DNA of 64,000 nt from Tetrastigma voinierianum. Lineage: Eukaryota > Streptophyta > Magnoliopsida > Vitales > Vitaceae. Numbering within the stretch: position 1 is the stretch's first letter; each line of letters starts with the position of its first letter. Below the pieces are notes generated by a model that was not told the origin of the DNA, made no database searches, and saw nothing but the letters and a program-made list of their open reading frames with translations. The stretch spans positions 806,001-870,000 of the forward strand of contig JAEQBH010001503.1 in assembly GCA_016808115.1 (NCBI GenBank). The letters are read 5' to 3'. This document shows positions 47,385 through 57,807 of this stretch, piece after piece. Made by a program: the position numbers and the translations under genes.

Positions 47385-47990
47385 CCATTGATTCGATTTA
47401 AGGTGATATTGATGGGCGATCAATTGGGTTGGAGGAGGCTAGTTCGAGGAGTCTCGGAGAGCATAATTGACGTGAGAGAGCTAAGTGTAGGCCTTATGGC
47501 GATTTGGAAGGCAAGAAAAGGGGTGCGGCTCGAAATAACAAAGAATTTCGTCTGCGGCGACAGGTGTTCAGTCAGTCGTCTTCATCATCTTGCACTTGCA
47601 TCGAAAGCGACAGAGATGCGGAAAAAGCATCCACCCGGTGATGGCAAAGCTAATTCAAGAAGAGTTGAAGAATAAAGGAGGAGAATCGATTGAGAGGTAA
47701 AGCTGGGTGAGTGAGTTAAAGTGGAGTAAAAGGTTATGAGTGTAAGTGCAGCCCGAGGTTTTGCATGCAGACCCGAAGCTTTGGGTGGTAACAAGAGGGC
47801 ATTATTATGCTTCAGACTTTGTAAGCTGTACGGAAAGAGGAAGGAAGAGGAAGAGACCACATATACGGAGGAACGTGATGATGTTTTGGACATTTTATCT
47901 TAATCTCCATGCGCTCCTGAAGAAGGTGGTGGGTTCAAGGCTGAGTGCTTTAGACTTTAGAGGAGGAGGAACTCATCCTTGAGGCATGAG
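47385..47990 (+). pseudogene. ZAT-type zinc-finger gene, 3' half, plus strand, copy A
   Basis: Corresponds to the C-terminal part of the gene, in the opposite orientation to the copies in units 1 and 2. The translation needs several frames: the GLEEAS word near 47430, GDGKANSR near 47640, and the last finger near 47790, where the finger core reads GGNKR in a shifted frame. A Leu-Asn-Leu word near 47900 (YLNLHA) stands where an EAR motif is expected. The three N-terminal fingers are absent. It is flanked on the left by TPX2-like exons. Not functional. Confidence 0.7.
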
Positions 47991-48484
47991 TGATCTTTGG
48001 GCCGTGTAACCTCTAAGCGAGAAGAATGGTCCCACGATCCACCATCTCGATCTGAGAACTGATTTGGTGGATTTTGTACAGGCAGAACATAGCACGACCC
48101 ATGTAGCAAATAAAGTTTCCCTTTCTTTGGTAGAGCTTTTAGGTTTGCGATTATACTCACGGTCACCGCCCCACTCGTATACCTACGTACTTTTGATCTG
48201 TAAAATCTCAAATTTGAGGCTTTAGATGTATGGCGAAAATTTTTCTTGGGTGGTCGGTCTTATTTGTTGATTAATATAAGCAAATGGTGTCTTCATGCTA
48301 TTTTGGTCTTTTGATTTATTTTTCTTGGTAGTTTGTTGGGGAAAATTGTTGCTGTTGATACATATATATGCATGCATTTATTAAATTCTTTGTTTGGTCC
48401 TGACATAATCTTCTTATGGCAGAGAGGGAGGGCCCGAAACACAGGTACAAGCGTTGAAATGTCGGCTTTGCAGAAAGCAAGCGG
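47991..48484. repeat. 3' flank of zinc-finger copy A (reverse of unit spacer)
   Basis: Reads like 52490-52860 in the same orientation and like 4200-5100 in reverse. The AT run is short here (catatatatgcatgcat near 48360). No gene. Confidence 0.6.
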
Positions 48485-48839
48485 ATGAAGAAACTGATTC
48501 TCTACGAAGTTAATAAAAGATCACGACCTCCAGCTTCCGGTTCTTTACGGCTCTGGTTGTTGTTCTCTTGCGATCCATACTGCGTCCTTGAGGAGTCTCT
48601 CCAAAAGCCTCGACTAAATGAGGAACTCTCCCATACGGATAAAGGTCCACTTTGTTTCTGGCATCTTCCAACAGCCTATCCTGCTTTCAGCGGTTCCATC
48701 TACTTTGAGAATTCGATATTTATTCAAACCGGGGCTTGGGCCAGAGACTGATTAGGGTTGAATTCTCCAAACTCTTGGAGATCTCGAGATCTTTGATCGG
48801 GAGGCTAGAGGGTCTTTATTTCAGTGGTTTGGAATCCAT
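48485..48839 (-). pseudogene. Unidentified minus-strand gene, copy A
   Basis: Parallel to 52811-53236 but more degraded. The start context ATGGATTCCAAACCA can be recovered at 48839, and fragments of the VEAFxRLL region lie near 48600. Frameshifts prevent a continuous reading. See the 52811 entry for the protein features. Confidence 0.5.
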
Positions 48840-49199
48840 GGCGTGAAAAAAAGCAGGAAATCGCGGGGATGTTTTGGCTTCTTGAATGACGAGAAAGAGG
48901 TTAAGCGGGAAGGGTTTTCTTAAGGTTTTCCTTCATTTGGTTCCATAGATAGAAGATCGAATCCCTTTCCATTTCTGGGTGAATCTGTATGATTATGATC
49001 TGCGACTTAGAAAACCAGCATTTTGGGCTTCAAATCAATGATATGAATCTTGGAAGGAATGAAGGATTAGGGATTGTACCATGAGGCAAAGCGGACTGTG
49101 GGGTTGGGAAGGCTTTGAGCATCCATATAAGAAGTCAGGTAAGTTACCTTTTCACTCATTATTCATTGCTATATCTATCTCGATAATATTAAGGACACA
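48840..49199. repeat. Upstream region of the unidentified gene, copy A
   Basis: Matches 53237-53630. Probably 5' leader and first-intron DNA of that gene. No recognisable protein. Confidence 0.4.
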
Positions 49200-50560
49200 T
49201 AGATATCAGTTTGCATTTCTTTATTTATTTATTTTTAATTATGCATTTTTTTAATTTGATTTTGATACAACATCTAGGGTTGACATAAGGCAGGGCAGGC
49301 CTCCTAGAATCCAAATTAAAGTCATTTTTTTGTTTTTTAATGCATCAACTAAATTCTAAATTGTATATATATTTAACTTATATAATAAATTTTTAATAAA
49401 ATATATATTATATATAAAATTACATAATATATTTAAAAAAAAAAAACGTAGGAATACATAATGGGCCTATCAAGGTAGACTCATGGTTGGGCGTGAAATC
49501 TTACAGACGGGGATGGGCCTTAGGTTGTACATTTGGAATCCTCCCTGAAATTTGTGTATTTTAATAAGTAGCTACCATCCAACTTCGAAATTTGGCTCAA
49601 ATAGTTAAGGGGTGTGAAGGGACTATTAGCTGTATTTCTAGGTTTTGAACTTGAGACTATTAGTTAAGCCAGGAGATATTTCAACGATCTTACATATATA
49701 TTCGATGATACCAGAGATCTATGTTTAAGTCCTTGTAAGAGTAAATGCTACAATTTGATTTAGAAAGTTAATATAAAAAAGGTAAGATATAATCCATTGC
49801 AATCCTTAAATAGTGATTTTAACTTAGCATCCCCATTTCCCTGCTTTTTTGCTTTTCCACGTGCATGATCTTGAAGCCATAATCGGTGATTGCATTCTCA
49901 CTACATTATTGCTTTCTTAATTTTCATGTCTAATTGTAAGAAGTCTCAACATTCTCTTTTTCCTTTTTAACTCTTTGAGATGTGTCAATTGTCAACGACT
50001 GCTTGCTACCTCTTTGAAAAATCTTTGCCTAAGTTTTCCCGATCTTAATCCACTTTTTGATACATTCTTGAGAATATTATAAAATTTTATTTCAAAATTA
50101 ATAATTATTTTATTTGATAGCAAGTCTATGTATGTTTTCCTGAAATTTGAGGGTGGGGAAAAACTTTGTAAGAAAAATATAGAGGAAAATAAAAAAATAA
50201 AAATAAAATTAAAAGTTAACTCAATTTTTTAATAGTTTGTGATCATTGTTTGAAAAATAAATAAGTAAAATCATTATATATTTATTTTAAAAATAATAAC
50301 TCGATTCTCAAAATTTTGTTTTATAAAAACCTTGTCAAATATATGCAAACTATTTGGTAACAACTTCCAAACAAATCTACTTGCTAAAATGGTGTTGGCT
50401 TAATTTAATTTTATCCAACTAGTTGAGCCCATATATTACTCCAAAAGCGTAAATTAAAGTGTTTGAAAAAATGTAGCCTAATTTTCATGAATAAAGAAAG
50501 TAAGGGAAGATTTATGTTATATCTAAATTCTATTACCATGTAATAAGGCTTTTCTATTAC
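49200..50560. repeat. Copy of the zinc-finger upstream flank, with an hAT-like fragment
   Basis: From 49200 (gtttgcatttctttattt) the DNA follows 13555-14740 and 24970-26180. It includes a G-rich fragment at 49275-49545 (ggcagggcaggcc, gatgggcctt) absent from those copies and typical of hAT-type ends. Its downstream part has a short duplication (gaataaagaaagta..gggaagattta near 50490 and 50563). Confidence 0.6.
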
Positions 50561-51073
50561 ATGAATAAAGAAAGTAGGGAAGATTTACACATGAATGTCT
50601 ATTTGTTAAAAAAGAAGAGTAGTTTGATGAATAATTTCAAAAGAAACCTATTCATGTATTTTTTTTTTTAATTTTAAAAAGAACTACTTTGGCACTAGAC
50701 TCTATGGGTGTCTTTGTTAGAAATGAAACTATTGAGTCATATCTATCATCATCAACACCCATTTATGGAAACAAGAAAACCAATTCCTAGTAAATTCAAA
50801 CATGAGATAGATTCTTTCCCCCCCTGGTCTATCAATCATCGGAAAATCAAGATATAGTAGTCTCCTTCATGCCAACTCACAAAAAATGTCATAATCTTAA
50901 GATGTCAGATTTGGATAAAATATCAGTTACATTGTGATCTAAAGATTGTATCATTTCCAGGGACTGCTTCTTTTTAAGTACCAAAACACATCACAAGTGT
51001 GATAACATGAATCAGTGCTATATGAAAAAGAGAGGAGAAGAGAACTTGCATGATCTTATTTGAAGGTTAGAAA
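50561..51073. other. Unassigned DNA
   Basis: AT-rich, no open frame of note; likely intron or 3' region of the p24 gene fragment that follows on the minus strand. Confidence 0.4.
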
Positions 51074-51218
51074 CTAAAGGAGCTTCTTCCTCTCAAAGAA
51101 TGTCTTCAAGTGCCATAATTGCAGTCCAGCCACTGCCAAGCAAACCAACAGTGAGAGGAAACTAAATGTGGCCATCTTGGAGTTGGTTGCTCGATTAAGT
51201 TCCTGCATTTCTTCCTCC
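51074..51218 (-). pseudogene. Last exon of a p24 / emp24-family cargo receptor, isolated
   Basis: The minus strand reads, after an AG acceptor at 51219-51220, a 47-codon frame to a TAG at 51076-51074. It opens EEEMQELNRATNSKM and continues into one membrane segment (FSFLSLLVCLAVAGLQLW). It ends LKTFFERKKLL, a cytosolic tail with Phe-Phe and a dilysine signal. That is the C-terminus of plant p24 proteins, which cycle between ER and Golgi as COPI/COPII cargo receptors. The exon is intact, with a correct splice site and stop. No other p24 exon (GOLD domain) is visible in the window to the right, so it is an exon fragment unless the gene is split by distant introns. It lies within the rearranged region between two zinc-finger halves. 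Confidence 0.75.
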
Positions 51219-51339
51219 CTGGAACGTCCCGACAGAAAAAAGAGAATGATCACTCACAAAAATGAACAGAGTAAAGGTGGCTTCATATGATCCGTCCCAA
51301 AAAATAAAGAAACAACAAAGTTTCTAAAATTAGCAGAAG

Positions 51340-51500
51340 TTAGTTTGTTTCTTGTTCATAAGTTCTTCCTCCTCCTTCAAGTGTCCCCTTTCCTGCAATG
51401 AAATTAAATTGCCTAAGTAAAAGTGAAATGAGAGAACTTTCCCAATTCATTTTTTAAATGATAATAACCTCTGTTCTCAGGTTGAATGGCCTAAATCCAA
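51340..51500 (-). pseudogene. TPX2-like fragment, second copy
   Basis: Shortened duplicate of part of the 46762-46880 exon and of the candidate exon at 46960-47010. The coding strand keeps the acidic stretch (KEEEELMNKKQ) but lacks the conserved WIPIAQGLPW part. It again lies just left of a zinc-finger 3' half, so both were copied together. Confidence 0.55.
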
Positions 51501-51884
51501 ATAAAAAGTACAAAAGTTCAATCAATTAAAAGAACCATAAAATTCATTACTTAAAACAACAAGCAGACCATAGCTTCTTTAACCCTTGTAAAAAGATGTA
51601 GGAAGTAGAGAGAGAAAAAGAATCACATCCATATCATAATGCTTTCATGCTGGTTATTTCTGAGAAGTGTCAAATGTTACATTATGATGAAGATTAGTAA
51701 TAAAATGAAACAAATGAGTATAAACTGAAATTGAGTTACAATAACAAAATTCTTACATTTCTTCGGCTCCTTCTGCCTCCACCAGAAGTTCTGCTTGAAA
51801 TGCTAAAGCTTCAAAACAGAGGAATAAATAAAACCAATCAGAATGCTATATAAACATACTTAAAAATCAAGAGTACCATTGATT
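51501..51884. repeat. Flank between TPX2-like fragment and zinc-finger copy B
   Basis: Duplicate of 47020-47384. Near 51770-51810 a Gly/Ser-rich reading on the minus strand (SSRTSGGGRRSRRN) ends at a possible GT donor, but I cannot assign it. Confidence 0.45.
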
Positions 51885-52487
51885 CTGATTTAGGTGATAT
51901 TGATGGACAGTCAATTGGGTTGGAGGAGGCTAGTTCAGAGTCTCAGAAGCATAATTCAAGCAGCAAGAGAGCTAAGTGTGAGCCTTATGAAGCTGATTTG
52001 GAAGACAAGAAAAGGGGGTGCAGCTCGAAATAACAAAAGAATTTACAAGTGCAGCAGCAAGGTGTTCCAGTCCCGTCGTCTTCATCATCTTGCACTTGCA
52101 TCAAACAGCAAGAGATGCGGAAAAAGCATCCACAGTGATGGCAAAGCTAATTCCAAAGTTGAAGAATAAAAGGAGGAGAATCCAATTGAGAAGGTAGCTG
52201 GAGTGAGTGAGTTAAAGTGGAGGAGTAAGGATTATGAGTGTGGGGTCTGCTTCAAGGTTTTTGCATCTGGACAAGCTTTGGGTGGTAACAAGAGGGCACA
52301 TTATTATGCTCGGAGCTTTGTAACTGTACAGAAAGAGGAAGAGGAAGAGGAAGGAGCCACACTTGTACAGAGGGAGCATTCTGATGTTTTGGACATTTTT
52401 TATCTTAATCTCCATACTGCTCCTGAAGAATTGGTGGGTTCAAGGCTTGTTGCTTTAGACTTTAGAGGAGGGAGGAACTCATCATAG
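51885..52487 (+). pseudogene. ZAT-type zinc-finger gene, 3' half, plus strand, copy B
   Basis: Best preserved C-terminus of the family. After the GLEEASSESQKHNSSSKRAKC region (51930-51990, cited in part), two frameshifts and the KSIHSDGKA stretch, the frame 52203-52487 encodes the last finger (YECGVCFKVFASGQALGGNK). An acidic run, DVLDIFYLNLHTAPEE (52380-52430) and a stop at 52485-52487 follow. The finger has Asn where the first zinc-ligand His is expected (QALGGHKR in the family). The xLNL word stands where the EAR repression motif (DLNLPAP) lies in ZAT proteins. The N-terminal fingers are absent. As read, this half cannot make a working repressor. Confidence 0.75.
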
Positions 52488-52810
52488 GCATGAGTCAGTG
52501 CTGGGTCGTGTAAACTCTAACTGAGGAAGAATGAGATTTAATCCACCACAGACAATTTGGTGGATTTTATTACAGACAGGCTTATAGCACGACCCATGTA
52601 GCAAATAAAGTTTCCCTTTGCTGGTAATAGCTTTTAGGTTGCAGTTATACTCACCAGTCACCCCACCCCCACTACATATACCTGTCTTTTGATCCGCAAA
52701 ATCTCAAATTTGAGGCTTTGAAACTGTAACCTGAATTTTTAATTGTTGCTGTTGATACATATATATGCATGCATTTATTAAATTCTTTGTTTGGTCTGAC
52801 ATAATCTTCC
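52488..52810. repeat. 3' flank of zinc-finger copy B
   Basis: Reverse copy of the unit spacer (compare 4870-5100 and 4240-4300). It ends near the catgcat microsatellite seed at 52760, and the unidentified gene follows directly. Confidence 0.6.
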
Positions 52811-53236
52811 TTATGGCAGAGAGGAGGGACGACACCTGGGTACAAGCGTTGAAATGTCTGACTTTACCGAAAAGCAAGCAGATGAAGAAACCTGATTCTC
52901 TGAAGTTAATAAAAGATCACGACCTCCAAAAGCCTGGTTCTTTACACAGCTCTGGTTGTTGTTCTCTTTTGATCCATACTCGTCCTTGAGGAGTCTCTCA
53001 AAAGCCTCAACTAAATGAGGAACTCTCCCATACCCAGATAAAAAGGTCCTGTTTCTGGCATCTTCCAACAACCCTATCCCTGCTCAACGGTTCCATCTCA
53101 CCCTGAGAATTCAGTATTTTATTCAAACCAGGGCTTGGACCGGACAGATTAGGGTTGAGATTCTCCCAACTCTTGGGGTCTCGAGATCTTTGATCAGGAG
53201 GCTAGAGGTGCTTTGTTTCGGTGGTTTGGAATCCAT
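52811..53236 (-). CDS. Unidentified protein, N-terminal part, copy B
   Basis: Minus strand. An ATG at 53236 opens MDSKPPKQSTSSLLIKDLE. After a frameshift near 53150 comes PSPGLNKILNSQGEME, and after another near 53070 the open part GYGRVPHLVEAFERLLKDE (53030-52975). A Ser/Asn-rich tail follows, with a stop at 52813-52811. The GRVPxLVEAFExLL segment reminds me of a short conserved helix in plant calmodulin-binding-related proteins, but I am not sure and do not assign a function. The end may be a splice site rather than a true stop, and downstream exons may have been removed by rearrangement: in units 1 and 2 the DNA homologous to this gene's inner end (around 4145 and 22075) joins PPR-downstream spacer instead. 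Confidence 0.4.
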
Positions 53237-53636
53237 GGCGTGAAAAAACAGGAAATTGGTCGGGATGTTTTTGGCTTCTTGGACGGCGACGAGAAAGGGT
53301 TAAGCGGGGGAAGGGTTTTCTTAAGGTTTTCTTATAGAGGCTGGTTCCATAGATAGAAGATCAGATCCTTTCCATTTCTGGGTGATCTCTTTGTGCCAGA
53401 CCCTTGATCCCTTCGAATATAGCATTTTGGGGCTTCCAAAATCCAACTGTGATGAATCCTTGGAAGGAAATGAAGGATTGCAAGGAGATTATTTCCACAA
53501 GGCAAGCGGACTTCCCCAGTTAGGAAGACGAGGCATCCATATAAAGAGAGAGATCAAAAGGTAAGTTACCTTTTCACTCATGAATCATGATTCATTGCTA
53601 TATCTATCGATAATATTAAGGACACATATAGATATC
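53237..53636. other. Upstream region of the unidentified gene, copy B
   Basis: Shared with 48840-49199. The plus-strand 60-codon frame 53382-53564 has no recognisable feature. The minus strand shows a CT-rich leader (gatctctctcttta near 53550), suggesting 5' leader. Confidence 0.4.
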
Positions 53637-55592
53637 AGTTTGCATTTCTTTATTTATTTATTTTTAATTATGCATATATTTTTTAATTTTGATTTTGATA
53701 CAACATACCGGGCCCAGCATAGACAGAGCGGGCCCGTCTATACCAAATATAAAATCATATTGGGGTTTGTCCTGATGTTTTAATCTTATTCTAACTAAAG
53801 CATTTGCCTAGTTTTCCTGAGAAAGACAATTTTAGTATTCATATCCCTGGTAGGAGTTACAATGCGGGCAATAGCTTGGGTGTCTGAGTTGTCATCTTAT
53901 CGGATTTTATACATCAAAAAATTGAAGAAGTAATAAATCTGGAAAATGGGACGGTTTTGTATGGTTTAGGGGTGTAATTGAGTCAATTAAGAGCTAAACT
54001 TGAGCTTCACTCAACTAAAAATACTCTTGATTTTGAACTTACATGTTCAAAATTCAATTTGAAAAATAGTTAAAGCTGATGAACAGCTGAAATATTCGAG
54101 TATTGGAATTCTCGATTTGACAAAACTTGAATAAATTAAAAAATTAATAAATAATTATATTCGAAATTGACTAGAGTCTAATTTGATTGATAAAATAGTA
54201 AAACTTAATTCAAAATCTAGGTGAGTATTGTGATATTTGAACTTGAGAGCATTAAATGCTAATCGTGGCTTGATTAGCTTTCTTGACTTGGCGAAGCTCT
54301 TCGAAACGTCGATTAACTTATAGTATCATGTAGTTATTGAAGTAACTTCAGTAGTTCTAATATAGTTAGGTTGAAGAATGGTTTGATTTGATTTAACTTA
54401 AATGCTTGATTGGCACATAAATGAGAAGGCCATAATTAAGCGTTTTGAGTTTGGGACATGTTATGTTATTTTGAAAAAATTTATCGAAATAGATTAATTA
54501 TAAATAATGTCCATTGATCGTCTTTTCCCGGCGAAAAACTTTTTAAGTAAATGTCGCGATCGATGATTCATATTGATAAACTTAAAATTTAAGCATTTGA
54601 TATGTGATCCTTCTTCAAGCATTAAGGTAAAAAAGAAATTCCAATCTGCGATCGATAAGCTGCAGCATTGTGTTTCTGTATTAATTTAAATATTATTTTT
54701 ATTTTCGTAATTTCTTTTTCAAATAAATTATATACTTCAAAACTCACATCTTCTTCTTGTATGAAAGGACTAGAATAAATCAGCCCAAAGTAGATAAGAT
54801 CATTGAGACACTGAGAATTTTTGTTTTGCTTTTTTCCTTTCTGGGGGGAGATCAAAGGAAGGCAATTTGTTTCCGACTTCCGAGCATTTGTCTTTTCATG
54901 GTCTGAGAAGGCAACAAATCATTTTCATAAGCAGTGGCATAGTTGAGTTTCTCTCATTTTTCCCCAATTCAAATGTCAATATTAATGTGGTAGATTAAAT
55001 AACAAAATCGACTTAGACAATTTTGTTCTATATATATATGTATAATATACATTCATTGGTCCAATCAACATATACTTTGGTTCATATTTTCAACAACAAT
55101 TTTTCTTCTCAAAAATAAAAACTTAGTGAAAAAGGGCCCCTTATTTACCAAAAGGGGCCTCTCTTTTCTCATTTTCTTTTCTTTTTTAGAACACCTTTTT
55201 ATATTCCTTGTGTGTTCCCAAAAATGTTTTTTAGAATACTTTTCAAGAATACTAACCAAATAGGGTTTAATATTTTGTAAATATATTTTTTTGGCTGAAG
55301 TAGTAATTGGCAGAGGTTTTACAATATTCTACATATATTTCCTATCTAGAAAAAAGTTTCACTATATTTTAATATCTCTGGTAATGGTGGAATTTTGGAG
55401 CACTTATCAGTTGAACTGTATATGTTGTGTCCTCACCCCTTCTCCATTTCTCTAGTAATTTATCTTCATTTCTCAGATATCTAGATGCTCATATGGAAGG
55501 TTGAACTTACAGATAAAAAAATGAAAAGAAGGCTGAATCATATTTACTGTACTTGTATTTATTTTCTCAATATGCTAATTGTACCTAAACAG
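53637..55592. other. AT-rich DNA left of the kinase exons
   Basis: The first 60 bases repeat the zinc-finger upstream flank (gtttgcatttctttattta). An hAT-like G-rich word lies at 53708-53735, and the array homology then ends. From there to 55592 I see no gene. A stretch near 55225-55265 (aagaatactaaccaaatagggt) looks like a MITE end. Confidence 0.45.
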
Positions 55593-55899
55593 CCCCTTGC
55601 AGATGCCATACATTACAAAAACCATGATGTAATCAAACTTCTGGAGAAACATGGTGCACACCATCTGGTATGTCTTGGACATTTGTACTTATGGTGATGA
55701 ATGAGCTGTAATTGGTGATTTTGAAGAAGTATATACAGACCTTAGTTGTTGGTGCTCTTCTATGTCATGCTTTGGAGTTATTTCTTTCCTGTGTTTTTGT
55801 GTTTAGATGGCTCCCATGCATGTAAATAATCACGAAGTCCCTGAATACGAAATTGATCCTAAGGAGCTTGATTTTACAAACAGTGTTGACATAACTAAG
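55593..55899 (+). CDS. Ankyrin-repeat / integrin-linked-type protein kinase, two internal exons
   Basis: Exon 55593-55667 (25 codons) starts after an AG acceptor and reads PLADAIHYKNHDVIKLLEK then HGAHHL before GTATGT. Exon 55807-55899 (31 codons) starts after tttag and reads MAPMHVNNHEVPEYEIDP then KELDFTNSVDITK before GTAATC. Both are phase 0 and free of stops. They match the end of the last ankyrin repeat and the linker before the kinase domain in plant Raf-like ankyrin kinases (the ILK / VIK group; family wording YYKNHDVIKLLEKHGA and EVPEYEI, recalled). Such kinases act at membranes in stress and hormone signalling. The earlier ankyrin exons and the kinase-domain exons are not found in the window. 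It is either a gene with very long introns or a fragment. The splice sites and frame are undamaged, unlike other genes here. Confidence 0.8.
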
Positions 55900-57807
55900 G
55901 TAATCCATTGTTCTCTTTACTCTTTAGGATGCTAATATCCTTAAACTTCTTTACTTTTACTGGTCTTTGTTTTGAAATTTCATGGAACTTATTCTTGCTT
56001 GCTTCTAAAGTTGTCAGTGACAAAAACATTGGATAATATTACTATGGATTCTTTGGTAAATGGTGTCAATATTTTTGTTACCAATATTGTTGTATGCATT
56101 TTCTTTACTTATAGCTGTTTGAGTGCTTATGTTGGTGACAAGGTTCAGAATCTTGGCAAGGACTGGTATGGCTTGCGAGTGATATCTGCCTTTGACATGT
56201 TCATTACGATTCTGGTGAATAAGTTTGATATTTTCTTGAATCGGTAGACCATTCAGCGAATTTAGAGATGGCTTGGTAATCTTGACAATTTGTATGACTT
56301 CAAGAAGATGCTGAAACTAATTAATTCTGTCATGTTCCCTTTGGGTATTTGGGCTGAGAATGAGAGAAGGGCGGGGGAGAGGAGAGGCATGAAAATGGAG
56401 ACTAGAAGGATAGGGGACTAGCATGCCTTTGGAGTCCTCTGTTTTCATCACTCTTATATCGCTGCTTCATCCATGGCTGATTCATGCATCTTCATTCTTC
56501 AGAAACAAAATGGGCAGTAGGGTATTGATGCTGACAATGGGTAATGGCTAATTGTTATATGGTGGGTAGTTAGGCTTAAATGGGCAATGAGAATGTGATG
56601 GGTATTTGGGTTTAAATTGGTAATTGGATATTGGATGAGAATTCTGCTATACACAACTGGGTAATGATTATTGATGGAAATTTGGATTTGCATTAAATGG
56701 GAAATGAATATTTCAGTTTTTTTTTTAATGGGATTAGTTGAGGTGTGCGCAAGTTGGCCCGAACACCCACGGTTATAAATTTTTTTTTTTCAGTTTTTAT
56801 GGAACATAATAGGTTATGTATATTGGTATAGAAACTAACTTATCAAAAAAATATTGATATAGAAAGTAGATATGCCCAATAGCCTAATAGAGCCAAGAAG
56901 AATAGGTATGTCTAAGATGGCCGACTTCCATTCTAGCATGGGTAATGGGTTGAGTGGCATAACATGTTATTAAAGAAGAAATCTATTACTATTGGTCTTT
57001 GAAGCCTATGTAAGTAAGACAACAATTAGAAAGGGGATACTGTAGCAATATATTTGTTTCTAAATGCACGCTGATTCGACTAAAATAGTGAGGCGTGTAT
57101 ATGTTATTTTGCATATTTGATATGAAAAATTAAGTTTATTTTTTTCAAGATGATTCATTAGTCTAAAAATAGTTACATTTTTTAACACATGGAATTATAT
57201 TTTATAATTTTCAAAATATTTATTTTTTAAACAAAATTGTTATGAAAAAAATCCTGTTTATTACTATCATATTTTATTTGTTAAAAAAATGTATATTACA
57301 GGCTAGAGTTGCAATAAATTATGTGACAATTGCTAAAATTTGATATTGAACATAAAAATAGGTATCATAATGTTTCAATAAGAAATGAGTATGTATTGGG
57401 TTATTGGATCATGATTAATGCAAAGAAAATTGACTAATCATATGAATTTAAAATTATAGAATATGTTGGTTAAGTTTTTTTATCAAACTAAATATGACAT
57501 ATGAATATAGTTACATCAATGATATAGAATTTAATTTGTTGTTTTTAGCATAAGTAATATTAGAAAATTAACAATTACTTAAATAACATAAAAAAAAAAA
57601 ATCAAAAGTTATAATTATTATTTTTAGAATAATCAAACTAATCTAGCGTTCTCTTATTAAACTAATTTTTTTAAATTAAAAATTTTTGATTTATAATATT
57701 ATCATATACTTATCCAAAATTTTGTTTTCATTGTGACTTGAACTTGGAACCTCCCCATCTCATTACTACTTGAGTTAGGCCTTAAGGGCCCAAATGTGTG
57801 CTTTTAT
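55900..57807. other. Intron-like or intergenic DNA right of the kinase exons
   Basis: No recognised exon. The frame 55972-56247 (91 codons) has a passable composition but no family features and no splice context I trust. 56520-56700 holds a degenerate repeat of words like gggtaatgg / gggtatttggg. 56820-57770 is AT-rich. Confidence 0.45.
56735..56790 (-). mobile_element. SINE-like fragment
   Basis: The plus strand reads gaggtgtgcgcaagttggcccgaacaccc followed by a T-run. In reverse it resembles the gtgttcgggccaacttgcgc..cacctc end of a dispersed plant SINE family I remember only by its wording. Short and undated. Confidence 0.35.
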
